Assembly: GCF_036178845.1 (NCBI RefSeq)
Contig: NZ_CP108070.1
Span: 10,850,001 to 10,914,000, forward strand
DNA: 64,000 nucleotides
Direction: 5' to 3'
From: Streptomyces sp. NBC_00271
Lineage (GTDB): Bacteria > Actinomycetota > Actinomycetes > Streptomycetales > Streptomycetaceae
How positions within the stretch are numbered: the stretch's first letter is position 1; each line of letters opens with the position of its first letter. The notes beneath the pieces were generated by a model that was not told where the DNA came from, did not search any database, and saw only the letters and a list, made by a program, of their open reading frames with translations. The position numbers were made by a program, and so were the translations under genes. This document shows, piece by piece, positions 49,896-57,726 of this stretch.

Positions 49896-51074
49896 ATGAG
49901 CACCGATGTCGATGCGAACGCCTTCCCGTCTGCCGCGACCGACGGGCTCGTGATGGGCAAGGACGGAATGGCCGCGCTCGTGGACGTGCTGATCGGACGC
50001 GGGTTCACGGTGATCGGCCCCACGGTGCGGGACAGTGCGATCGTACTGGCGGAGCTGCGGTCGGCCGACGAGTTGCCGTACGGATGGGGCGTGGAGCTGG
50101 AGGCCGGGCGGTACCGGTTGCGCGAGCGGTCCGACGGCGCGGCCTTCGCGAACGCGGCGGGCCCCCAGTCCTGGAAGTCGTTCCTGCATCCGGCGCGGGT
50201 GCGGGAGTGGAGCGCCGACCGGGTGGAGGGCGAGTTGGTCCTCACGGCCGACCAGGCCGTGCCTTCCCGGTACGCCTTCCTCGGCGTGCGTCCCTGTGAC
50301 CTGCGGGCCATCGCCATCCAGGACCGGGTACTGACCGGTGGGGCGTACCGCGACCCCGTCTACGCGGGGCGGCGCTCCGGGGCACTGCTGATCGTGGTCG
50401 AGTGCACGGAGCCCGGCGCCACCTGCTTCTGCGTCTCGATGGGCACCGGACCCGCCGCCGGCCCCGGCTACGACTTGGTGATGACCGAAGTGGTCGATGA
50501 GGACGGGCACCGCTTCTGGATCCGCGGCGGCAGCCAGGAAGGTGCGGAGATCCTGGCCGAACTGCCCGCTCGTCCGGCGGACCCCGAAACCCGGGAGACG
50601 GCTCGCGCAGGTGTCACGGCCGCCGCGGACCGCATGGGACGGACCATGCCCGAGGCCGACCTGCGGGAACTGATGGCCGGAACACTCGACGCGCCCCGCT
50701 GGGACGACGTCGCCGGGCGGTGCCTGACCTGCGGAAACTGCACCATGGTGTGCCCCACCTGCTTCTGCACCACCACCGAGGACGTCACCGACCTCACCGG
50801 CGACCACGCGGAGCGGTGGCGGCTGTGGGACTCGTGCTTCGATCTGGACTTCTCCCACCTGCACGGCGGCCCGGTCCGTGCCTCGTCGCGCAGCCGCTAC
50901 CGGCAGTGGATGACCCACAAGCTCGGTACCTGGCACGACCAGTTCGGATCGTCCGGCTGCGTGGGCTGCGGCCGCTGCATCGTGTGGTGCCCGGTCGGCA
51001 TCGACATCACCGAGGAAGCCGCCGCCCTGCACGACTGGACACGGTCCGGGACATCGGATGGGGCGGCGTCGTGA
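49896..51074 (+). CDS. hyhB: group 3b-type hydrogenase beta subunit (4Fe-4S protein, HyhB/HydB-like)
   Basis: 392 aa, ATG 49896 after GAAGGAG. The C-terminal part has two iron-sulfur motifs: [16 protein letters not shown] and [15 protein letters not shown], giving two [4Fe-4S] clusters; the middle contains [20 protein letters not shown] and [10 protein letters not shown], typical of sulfhydrogenase beta subunits. It should pass electrons between the hydrogenase small subunit and the flavin subunit encoded next. First gene of a five-gene operon in the order beta-gamma-small-large-protease, the standard order of bidirectional NAD(P)-linked group 3b hydrogenases. Confidence 0.92.
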   Translation: MSTDVDANAFPSAATDGLVMGKDGMAALVDVLIGRGFTVIGPTVRDSAIVLAELRSADELPYGWGVELEAGRYRLRERSDGAAFANAAGPQSWKSFLHPARVREWSADRVEGELVLTADQAVPSRYAFLGVRPCDLRAIAIQDRVLTGGAYRDPVYAGRRSGALLIVVECTEPGATCFCVSMGTGPAAGPGYDLVMTEVVDEDGHRFWIRGGSQEGAEILAELPARPADPETRETARAGVTAAADRMGRTMPEADLRELMAGTLDAPRWDDVAGRCLTCGNCTMVCPTCFCTTTEDVTDLTGDHAERWRLWDSCFDLDFSHLHGGPVRASSRSRYRQWMTHKLGTWHDQFGSSGCVGCGRCIVWCPVGIDITEEAAALHDWTRSGTSDGAAS

Positions 51075-51135
51075 CCGGGCTCCCCGCCTCCCCGGACTCC
51101 GCTCCGGTCGAACGGCTGCTGGGAGGCGCGCCATC

Positions 51136-51954
51136 ATGAGCACCGTGGCGCCCCCGCTGCCGTACCGCGTCGCTGACACCTGGGCCGAGACCGCCGACAC
51201 CCGGTCGATCGAACTTGCGCCGGTCGGACGGGAACTCCCGTCCTTCGCACCGGGGCAGTTCGCGATGATCTACGCGTTCGGGGTCGGCGAGGTGCCCATC
51301 TCGGCCAGCGCCCTGCGCGGCCGCCACGGAGGTCTCGTGCACACCGTGCGCGCGGTGGGTGCGGTCTCGACCGCGCTGTACCGGATGCGCCCGGGCGACG
51401 CCCTCGGGCTCAGCGGGCCGTACGGTACCGGCTGGGACCTTGATGCGGCGGTCGGCCACGATGTGCTGGTGATCGCCGGCGGCATCGGGCTGGCTCCGCT
51501 CCGGCCGGTTGTGCAGGCAGTCCTGGACCGGCCTGCCGCGTACGGTCGGCTCGCGGTCCTGGTGGGCGCCCGTACCCCTGCCGATGTGGTCTACCGCGAC
51601 GAGATCGAGAGCTGGCGCGGTCCGGCCCGGGTGGAGGTGACCGTCGACCGCCCCGCCCCGGGGTGGCACGGTGCGGTGGGTGTGGTCACCACGCTCCTGG
51701 ACCGCCTCGACCTGCGGCCCGAACGGACCTGCGCGTTCGTGTGCGGGCCCGAGGTGATGATGCGGCACACCGCGCGCGCCCTCTTGGCCCGGGGCCTGGC
51801 CCCGCAGCGCGTTCAGGTGTCCTTGGAACGCAACATGCACTGCGCCACCGGCCATTGCGGTCACTGCCAACTCGGCCCGCTCCTCCTGTGCCGCGACGGA
51901 CCGGTCGTCGGCTATGACCGCGTGGCACAACTGCTCCTCGTGAGGGAGTTGTGA
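51136..51954 (+). CDS. hyhG: group 3b-type hydrogenase gamma subunit (FAD/NAD(P)H- and 2Fe-2S-binding, HyhG-like)
   Basis: 272 aa, ATG 51136 after GGGAGG. A ferredoxin-reductase fold: FAD site in [20 protein letters not shown], nucleotide site in [20 protein letters not shown] and [18 protein letters not shown], and a C-terminal Cys cluster ([21 protein letters not shown]) that should bind a [2Fe-2S] centre. It exchanges electrons with NAD(P)H, making the complex a soluble H2:NAD(P)+ oxidoreductase. It starts 61 bp after the beta subunit and ends one base before the small subunit. Confidence 0.93.
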   Translation: MSTVAPPLPYRVADTWAETADTRSIELAPVGRELPSFAPGQFAMIYAFGVGEVPISASALRGRHGGLVHTVRAVGAVSTALYRMRPGDALGLSGPYGTGWDLDAAVGHDVLVIAGGIGLAPLRPVVQAVLDRPAAYGRLAVLVGARTPADVVYRDEIESWRGPARVEVTVDRPAPGWHGAVGVVTTLLDRLDLRPERTCAFVCGPEVMMRHTARALLARGLAPQRVQVSLERNMHCATGHCGHCQLGPLLLCRDGPVVGYDRVAQLLLVREL

Positions 51955-51955
51955 C

Positions 51956-52834
51956 ATGGCCACCGACCCCGGACTCGCCACCGACCCACGGCCCACGCTC
52001 GCCGTGTGGAAATTCGCCTCCTGCGACGGCTGCCAGCTGACCCTGCTCGACTGCGAGGACGAACTCCTCGGCCTGACCGAGCGAGTACGGATCGACCACT
52101 TCCTGGAGATGACCCCGGTCGAAGGCGCCGGCGGGGAGCGCGCGCGGCCGGACGGCCGGGGCCCGTACGACCTCTCCCTGGTCGAAGGGTCGATCACCAC
52201 CGCCGAGGACGCCGAGCGGATCCAGCACATCCGCAGGGTCTCCAGGTACCTGGTGACCATCGGAGCCTGCGCCACCGCGGGCGGCATCCAGGCACTGCGC
52301 AACTTCGCCGAGGTCGACGAGTTCCTCGCCGCGGTCTACGCCCAGCCCGAGTACATCTCGACGCTGGAGACCTCGACACCGATCTCGGCCCACGTCCCGG
52401 TCGATTTCGAGCTGCGCGGCTGCCCCATCGACCGCCGCCAGCTGCTCGAAGTCATCACCGCCCACCTGGCCGGACGCAAACCCCGGATCCCCAGCCACAG
52501 CGTCTGCTTCGAGTGCAAGAGGCGTGGCACCACCTGCATCACCGTGGCCCACGGCACCCCCTGTCTGGGCCCGGTCACGCACGCCGGTTGCGGCGCCATC
52601 TGCCCCGCCTACGGACGCGGGTGCTACGGATGCTTCGGACCCACGAGCCGGCCCAACCTGCGCTCCATGGTCGCGCAGTTGCGCCACGACGGGATGAGTG
52701 AGCGGGACATCCAGCGTGTCTTCCGTACCTTCAACGCCGCGTCGCCGGAATATGCCCCCGTACCCGACCTCGTGGCCGAGGAGCAGGACAGCCCTCGGGA
52801 CACGACGGAAGCTCGCCCGGAAAGGCCCGCATGA
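51956..52834 (+). CDS. hyhS: [NiFe] hydrogenase small subunit, group 3b type
   Basis: 292 aa with no Tat signal, so cytoplasmic. The proximal cluster ligands begin with [20 protein letters not shown]; further Cys are in [29 protein letters not shown], and the C-terminal run [12 protein letters not shown]...[20 protein letters not shown], giving enough ligands for three Fe-S clusters. This is the electron relay from the NiFe site to the HyhB/HyhG module. It overlaps the large subunit start by four bases (ATGA). The extended Cys-rich tail is typical of group 3 rather than membrane-bound group 1 enzymes. Confidence 0.93.
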   Translation: MATDPGLATDPRPTLAVWKFASCDGCQLTLLDCEDELLGLTERVRIDHFLEMTPVEGAGGERARPDGRGPYDLSLVEGSITTAEDAERIQHIRRVSRYLVTIGACATAGGIQALRNFAEVDEFLAAVYAQPEYISTLETSTPISAHVPVDFELRGCPIDRRQLLEVITAHLAGRKPRIPSHSVCFECKRRGTTCITVAHGTPCLGPVTHAGCGAICPAYGRGCYGCFGPTSRPNLRSMVAQLRHDGMSERDIQRVFRTFNAASPEYAPVPDLVAEEQDSPRDTTEARPERPA

Positions 52835-54177
52835 ACCATGGTGGAACCCGTGTCCTGCGACTGGACGCGCTGGCCAGGGTGGAAGGCGAGGCCGCCCTGC
52901 ACCTACGTGTCGACGGGGGGACTGTCGTCGAGACGCGGCTGCGCATCTACGAACCGCCACGGTTCTTCGAGGCCTTCCTGACCGGCCGGGCCCATACCGA
53001 GCCCCCCGACATCACGGCTCGCATCTGCGGTATCTGCCCGGTCGCCTATCAGATGAGCGCCTGCCAGGCGATCGAGAACGCCTGCGGGGTCACGGTGGAC
53101 GGCCCGCTCGCGGAACTGCGGCGCCTGCTGTACTGCGGCGAGTGGATCGAGAGTCACACCCTGCACATCTATCTGCTGCACGCTCCGGATTTCCTCGGCC
53201 ATGCGGACGTAGTGGGGCTGGCCCGCGACCAACGTGCCGCCGTGGAGCGTGGCCTGAGGCTCAAGCAGGCCGGTAACGCGATCATCGAACAGCTCGGCGG
53301 CCGTCCCATCCACCCGGTCAACGTCCGAGTCGGCGGCTTCTACCGGACGCCGACGCCGCAGGAACTCCGCCCGTTGGCGGAACGACTCCGACAGGCCCGA
53401 GAGGACGCGCTGGAGACCGTCCGCTGGGTGGCCGCTTTCGACTTTCCCGACACCGTGTGCGACCACGACCTGCTCGCACTGCGCGACCCCGGCCGCTACG
53501 CCATCGACTCCGGAACACCGGCGGTCATGGCCGCCCACGGCGGAAGTCCGGCGTTGCGCGAGTTCACCCTGTCCGACTTCGAACAGCGCGTTCAGGAAGG
53601 GCAGGTGCCGTACTCCACTGCCCTGACCGCCACTCTCGACGGACGCCGCTTCCTGACCGGTCCGCTGGCGCGCTATGCGATCAACGGCCGGTGGCTGCAT
53701 CCCGTGGCGGCCGAGGCGGCGCGGGCCGCCGGCCTGGGCGACCCCGCCGGCGGCGCGATCTGCGACAACCCCTTCCGAAGCATCGTCGTACGCGCCGTGG
53801 AGGTGGTGCACGCCGTCGAGGAAGCCCTGCGGATCATCGACGGGTACGAACAGCCTCTCCGACCGGCCGTCCAGGTACCGCCACGCAAGGCGGTCGGCGC
53901 CGGGGCCACCGAGGCGCCCCGGGGCCTGCTGTACCACCGCTACGTCCTCGCGGAGGACGGCACGCTCACCGAGGCCCGCATCGTTCCGCCCACGGCCCAG
54001 AACCAGACGGCCATCGAGGAGGACGTGCGCAGGGCGGTTCAGGCGCGCCTGAACAGGGTCGGGCCCGCCGCCGACGACGAGGAGCTCACCCACTTGTGCG
54101 AACGGGCCATCCGGAATCACGATCCCTGCATCTCCTGCGCCGCGCACTTCCTCGACCTGACGGTGGAGCGCAGATGA
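52831..54177 (+). CDS. hyhL: [NiFe] hydrogenase large subunit, group 3b type
   Basis: 448 aa. The NiFe-site cysteines are Cys66/Cys69 in the L1 motif [12 protein letters not shown] and Cys433/Cys436 in the L2 motif [11 protein letters not shown]. After His439 there are nine residues, a short C-terminal extension expected to be cut off by the protease encoded next. The enzyme interconverts H2 with protons and electrons, here with NAD(P)H through the other subunits. In M. smegmatis the group 3b hydrogenase Hyh is induced under hypoxia under DosR control, which fits this window. No hypABCDEF genes for Ni-Fe cofactor assembly are visible. Confidence 0.95.
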   Translation: MNHGGTRVLRLDALARVEGEAALHLRVDGGTVVETRLRIYEPPRFFEAFLTGRAHTEPPDITARICGICPVAYQMSACQAIENACGVTVDGPLAELRRLLYCGEWIESHTLHIYLLHAPDFLGHADVVGLARDQRAAVERGLRLKQAGNAIIEQLGGRPIHPVNVRVGGFYRTPTPQELRPLAERLRQAREDALETVRWVAAFDFPDTVCDHDLLALRDPGRYAIDSGTPAVMAAHGGSPALREFTLSDFEQRVQEGQVPYSTALTATLDGRRFLTGPLARYAINGRWLHPVAAEAARAAGLGDPAGGAICDNPFRSIVVRAVEVVHAVEEALRIIDGYEQPLRPAVQVPPRKAVGAGATEAPRGLLYHRYVLAEDGTLTEARIVPPTAQNQTAIEEDVRRAVQARLNRVGPAADDEELTHLCERAIRNHDPCISCAAHFLDLTVERR

Positions 54178-54647
54178 GCGGCCGGGTGCTGGTGATCGGT
54201 GTGGGCAATCCCCTGCGCGGTGACGACGGGATCGGCCCGGCAGTGGTGGAGGCACTGCGGGGCCGTGTTCCGCAGGACACCGTCCTGGTGGTCAGCGACG
54301 GTGAACCCGCACGCATGCTCGACCTGTGGCGGGGTGCGGACTCCGTGGTCGTCGTGGAAGCCCTGCGTGCAGAGCCGGCCCGGCCGGGTGAGGTGCGCAC
54401 CCTGACACCGGTGGAAGCGGCCTGCCACGCACCGGGTACGGCGAGCACACATGCCTTCGGCCTGGGGGAGTGCCTCGCCCTGGCGGAGGCCCTGGACCAG
54501 CTGCCCCACAGGCTCGTCGTGCACGCCGTGGAGGTGGCCGACGTCGCACTCGGCGCGGGCCTGAGCGAAGCGGTGCGGTCGGCCCTTCCCGAACTGACCG
54601 ACCGCGTTGCCGCCTCCGTCCGACAGGCATACGCACGGAACCACTAA
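54174..54647 (+). CDS. hydrogenase maturation protease (HycI/HybD family)
   Basis: 157 aa, overlapping the large subunit by four bases. The N-terminus VLVIGVGNPLRGDDGIGPAV is the family signature, with an Asp in the first nickel-binding position; the second ligand region reads ADSVVVVEALRAE with Glu where HybD-type proteases usually have Asp; His in THAFGLGEC is the third. It should clip the nine-residue tail of the large subunit once nickel is inserted. It is the last gene of the hydrogenase operon. The Asp-to-Glu change is conservative and may be normal for this clade. Confidence 0.9.
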   Translation: MSGRVLVIGVGNPLRGDDGIGPAVVEALRGRVPQDTVLVVSDGEPARMLDLWRGADSVVVVEALRAEPARPGEVRTLTPVEAACHAPGTASTHAFGLGECLALAEALDQLPHRLVVHAVEVADVALGAGLSEAVRSALPELTDRVAASVRQAYARNH

Positions 54648-54718
54648 CGGTGGTTTCTCACACGAAGCTCCAGGCCCGGCAGGCGACGACGCGACGCCCC
54701 GCCACATCGAGCCATAGG

Positions 54719-54732
54719 GGGCCGAAAGTCCT
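54719..54732. promoter_or_regulatory. DosR/OsdR-like box, divergent right half (GGGCCG-AA-AGTCCT)
   Basis: The left half is consensus; the right half AGTCCT resembles the mycobacterial AGTCCC. 108 bp before the USP at 54841; first of a tandem pair. Confidence 0.5.
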
Positions 54733-54739
54733 CCGACGC

Positions 54740-54753
54740 GGGCCGAAGCGCCC
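54740..54753. promoter_or_regulatory. DosR/OsdR-like box (GGGCCG-AA-GCGCCC)
   Basis: 21 bp from the previous site, ten of twelve positions conserved. Confidence 0.5.
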
Positions 54754-54840
54754 CTCGCAATGCCAACGGGGGAGTGCCACGGTGAAGTTCACCACCATGC
54801 GCTGCACGAGGTGGCGGCCTTGTGAAAGGTGGTGGGCAAG

Positions 54841-55716
54841 ATGACACTTCCTCTGGTGGTGGGCGTCGACGGCTCGGACTCGTGTCTGCTCGCGGTCGAC
54901 TGGGCCCTGGACGAGGCCGAACGCCACGGTCTTCCACTGAGGCTCGTCTACGCCTCCCTGTGGGCGCGCTACGAGGGCGGCCTCCCGTCGGTGGGCCGGG
55001 GGCGCCCCTCCGAACGGGTGCTGGCTGAGCACATAGTGGCCTCCGCAGCGGAACGCGCCGAGCGGCGCGGCCCTGATGTGAAGGTCACCACCGACATCGT
55101 TGCGGACGGAGCAGCAGACGTTCTCGTGCGCGAGGGCAATGATGCCTTCGCACTGGTGACGGGATCGCGCGGCCGCGGTGAACTCAAGGGAATGCTTCTC
55201 GGATCGGTCGGCCTGGCCGTGGCGGGCCGGGCGCACTGCCCGGTGATCGTGGTCCGGGGCGATCGTGTAGGCCTGGCGGGTACGCATGAGCGGATCCTGC
55301 TCGGTCTGGGGGAAGCCGACACCAGCGTGGAGGCCGTGCGGTTCGCCTTCCGCGAGGCCGAGGTGCGCGGCTGCATCCTGGATGTCGTACATGCTTGGCG
55401 CAGGCCCTCGCATGACAGGAGCGGCGTGTGGGTACGGGCCGAAGGGCCGACAGACGTGTACGAGGAGCGAGCCTCCGCCCTTCTCGACGCTCAGCTCAAA
55501 GCTGCGACCGCCGAGTATCCACACGTCCGAGTGCGCCGAACGACGCTTGAGGGCCCTGCCAGCAAGATCCTGGTGGACCGGTCTGCGGCCGCCGACCTCT
55601 TGATCATCGGCGCACGGCGCAGGACGGGCCACTTCGGGTTCCAGCTGGGTGGCGTGAGCCACGCCGTGCTGCACCACGGCCAGTGCCCGGTGGTGGTCGT
55701 ACCGCAGAGGCGCTGA
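54841..55716 (+). CDS. universal stress protein, tandem UspA domains (subfamily B)
   Basis: 291 aa; ATG 54841 chosen since GAAAGGTGG lies at the right distance (an upstream GTG at 54829 would lie inside it). Domain 1: LPLVVGVDGSDSCLLAVDWA, marker SLWARYEG, GSRGRGELKGMLLGS (intact ATP motif). Domain 2: LLGLGEADTSVEAVRFAFRE and GARRRTGHFGFQLGGV with HAVLHHGQCPVVVVP. It is a paralogue of the genes at 17777 and 40979 but with more A/T-ending codons near the end than its neighbours. It stands alone downstream of the hydrogenase operon, with its own tandem boxes. Confidence 0.92.
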   Translation: MTLPLVVGVDGSDSCLLAVDWALDEAERHGLPLRLVYASLWARYEGGLPSVGRGRPSERVLAEHIVASAAERAERRGPDVKVTTDIVADGAADVLVREGNDAFALVTGSRGRGELKGMLLGSVGLAVAGRAHCPVIVVRGDRVGLAGTHERILLGLGEADTSVEAVRFAFREAEVRGCILDVVHAWRRPSHDRSGVWVRAEGPTDVYEERASALLDAQLKAATAEYPHVRVRRTTLEGPASKILVDRSAAADLLIIGARRRTGHFGFQLGGVSHAVLHHGQCPVVVVPQRR

Positions 55717-56020
55717 GTGCATTCCAGTGGACGGAGGGCCGATGAGCAAGCGCACCCGAGTTGCCCCGCGAGCCGAGCGTGCCCGCTGCGGTGCCCGGTT
55801 GCCGTCGCCCGGGACGGCGCGGCTCTCGGCCTCCCGGCCGAGAGCCGGCTCCGTCCGCCGGAGTGGCCGATGCGCGGTCGGCGAGTGGATCCTGCTGCCC
55901 GGCGGCACGTGGCGACGTGTCGAAACGATCCGGGTGCCAAGCCTGTTCGGCTGAGAGCGAGAGACATGTGGCGAAGCGGTCGTCGACACATTCCCACTCC
56001 CGGGAGTACCCCGTCTCCTG

Positions 56021-56034
56021 GGGCCGAACGGCAC
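56021..56034. promoter_or_regulatory. DosR/OsdR-like box, one mismatch (GGGCCG-AA-CGGCAC)
   Basis: First of a tandem pair before the USP pseudogene at 56198. Confidence 0.5.
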
Positions 56035-56040
56035 TCACGA

Positions 56041-56054
56041 GGACCGTGGGGCCC
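56041..56054. promoter_or_regulatory. DosR/OsdR-like box, two mismatches (GGACCG-TG-GGGCCC)
   Basis: Exactly 20 bp after the previous box, so the pair geometry is intact although the downstream gene is dead. Confidence 0.45.
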
Positions 56055-56197
56055 ATACCGGACGGGCATGCGGACAGCGTTTCCACGCGCTCGTGCGCTG
56101 GAGCGACCACAAAGGCGGCCATACGGGCGTCGCGATCACATAACGGGGCGGGGCGGACGTCGGCCGGTCCATCGACCGCCGCCACGCCGCCCAGTCG

Positions 56198-56376
56198 GTC
56201 GCGGTCGGCGTCGACGGGTCCCGGTCTCGTACGCGGCCCTGCGCTGGGCGGGCCTCGTCGGCGGCACGGTGGACGCGGTCGCCGTGTGGGAGCTGCCGGG
56301 CCTGTACGGCTGGTCGACGGCCGTCGTAGACGTCGACGAGGACGAGACCCGGCAGCGTTCGTGCGCGACGAGTCGT
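56198..56376 (+). pseudogene. universal stress protein remnant (N-terminal fragment, frameshifted)
   Basis: Reading from 56198 gives VAVGVDGS, the first strand of a UspA domain. The frame then shifts near 56220, and the next frame gives YAALRWAGLVGGTVDAVAVW and ELPGLYGWSTAVVDVDEDET, the following helix and strand of the same kind of domain. No start codon with a ribosome site, no nucleotide motif and no second domain remain; the sequence runs into the stop-side spacer of the TrkA gene on the other strand. It is a dead tenth USP copy. Confidence 0.65.
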
Positions 56377-56413
56377 CGTGAACCGAAGCCGAAGTCGGAA
56401 CGGCCCGGCGAGA

Positions 56414-57070
56414 TCACTGGAAGGCTGCGTGGATCTCCTGCTCGGTGGCCTCGTGCGAGACGAGCAGGAGTTCGTCGCCCGGCAGCAGGGTCACTTCGGG
56501 GCTTGGCACCGTGGGACGCCCGTCGCGGACGACGGTGGCGACGACCGTGCCGGCCGGCAGCGTGATCTCGCCCAGCGGGTGACCCGCCGCCCGGGAGTCC
56601 TCGGTGATCGCTGTCTCGATGACCTCGACGCCCGCCTTGCTCAGTCTCAGCAGCGCCACCGTGTCCGTGGCACCGGTGGCCTCCTCGATCAGGGAGATGA
56701 GCGGGGTGGCCGCGGGCACCGCGACGTCCACACCCCACCGCCCGTCGAAGAGCCACGCGTTCTCCGCGTCGTTGACACGCGCGGCCACACGCGCCACCCC
56801 GAACTGGCGCTTCGCGAGCAGGCTGATGACGAGGTTGTCCTCGTCCCGACCGGTGGCGGCGATGACGAGGTCGCAGGTCAGCGCGCCCGCTCGCTCCAGG
56901 AGTACGGGCTCGCAGGCGTCCCCGGCCACCAGCTGTACGGAGGGCAGGCCCTTGATCTCGGCGATGCGGTCCTCGTCGTGCTCGACCAGGGTGACGGCGT
57001 TGCGTGCTGCGGAGAGCACCTGGGCGATCTGGGTGCCGAGGCGGCCCGCTCCGGCGATGAGGACGTTCAC
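56414..57070 (-). CDS. TrkA/KtrA-type NAD-binding regulatory protein (second of a pair)
   Basis: 218 aa; GTG at 57070 overlaps the preceding TrkA stop (GTGA). RCK_N Rossmann domain (1-120) with GAGRLGTQIAQVLSAARNAV, TLVEHDEDR (acidic end of strand 2, NAD-type) and LVIAATGRDEDNL; RCK_C domain (about 135-218) with GHPLGEITLPAGTVVATVVR and LLPGDELLLVSHEATE. Such proteins gate TrkH/KtrB potassium channels in response to NAD(H) or adenine nucleotides. No channel subunit gene is in the window; the partner may be elsewhere, or the pair may act on the P-type ATPase encoded upstream in the same operon. Confidence 0.9.
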   Translation of the reverse strand: MNVLIAGAGRLGTQIAQVLSAARNAVTLVEHDEDRIAEIKGLPSVQLVAGDACEPVLLERAGALTCDLVIAATGRDEDNLVISLLAKRQFGVARVAARVNDAENAWLFDGRWGVDVAVPAATPLISLIEEATGATDTVALLRLSKAGVEVIETAITEDSRAAGHPLGEITLPAGTVVATVVRDGRPTVPSPEVTLLPGDELLLVSHEATEQEIHAAFQ

Positions 57071-57726
57071 GTTCCCAGCTCCTTGTCGAGAAAGCCGCGC
57101 AGCCGGCCCAGCGCGGTGGCGGCGACGACGAAGGTGACCAGGTCGCCCGGTTCGGCCAGGACACCGTGGGCGGGCAGCAGCGACCGGCCGGCGCGGGTGA
57201 CCTCCACGACGCGGATCTCCCCGTCGACATCGAACTCGGTCAGCGGCCGTCCGGTGAGATAGCCCGGCAGCTGTGAGCGGACCACGAGGGTCTCGCCGCT
57301 GCCGAAGGAGAGTTCCGGGGTGAGATGGCGGTGCAGCAGCATCTGGTGGATGCGGCCGACGGCCCACCGGACGCTGGAGATCGTCGGGATGCCCAGCTCC
57401 CGGTAGATGTCGGCGCGGCGGGGATCGTGGATGCGGGCCAGGACGATCGGGACCCGGTACGTCTCCTTGGCGGTCCGCGCGCTGACGATGTTGCTGTTGT
57501 CCCCGGAGGCGACCGCGACGAACGCGTCCGTGTGGTCGATCCCGGCCGCTTCCAGCACGGACCGGCTGAAGCCGTTGCCCGCGTGGAAGGCGCCGGGGAA
57601 TCCCGGCGGCAGCAGCCTGCGAGCCTTGGGCTGCCGGTCGACGAGGCGTACGTCGTGGCCTTCGGCGACGAGCTGCGTGGCGAGTGTGGCACCGACCCGG
57701 CCGCAGCCCACGATGATCACTCTCAT
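57067..57726 (-). CDS. TrkA/KtrA-type NAD-binding regulatory protein (first of a pair)
   Basis: 219 aa; its ATG at 57726 overlaps the ATPase stop (ATGA). RCK_N: VIIVGCGRVGATLATQLVAE, RLVDRQPKARRLLP and FVAVASGDNSNIVSARTAKE; RCK_C: GYLTGRPLTEFDVDGEIRVV and AEPGDLVTFVVAATALGRL. It overlaps the second TrkA by four bases. The two proteins are clearly paralogous but well diverged and probably form a hetero-oligomer. Translational coupling to the ATPase upstream suggests a matched stoichiometry. Confidence 0.9.
   Translation of the reverse strand: MRVIIVGCGRVGATLATQLVAEGHDVRLVDRQPKARRLLPPGFPGAFHAGNGFSRSVLEAAGIDHTDAFVAVASGDNSNIVSARTAKETYRVPIVLARIHDPRRADIYRELGIPTISSVRWAVGRIHQMLLHRHLTPELSFGSGETLVVRSQLPGYLTGRPLTEFDVDGEIRVVEVTRAGRSLLPAHGVLAEPGDLVTFVVAATALGRLRGFLDKELGT

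Larger units (their letters stand above)
55717..56197. other. spacer with a tandem box pair and no convincing gene
   Basis: A 70-codon frame from ATG 55742 (MSKRTRVAPRAERARCGARL..., ending TIRVPSLFG) has a fair ribosome site but no recognisable motif, and I do not call it a gene. The boxes at 56021 and 56041 mark a former promoter for the USP remnant that follows. Confidence 0.4.

Noticed and set aside
55742..55954. 70-codon ORF with a fair ribosome site after the USP at 54841
   Set aside because: No motif, arginine-rich composition typical of shadow frames, and adjacent to a decayed region.
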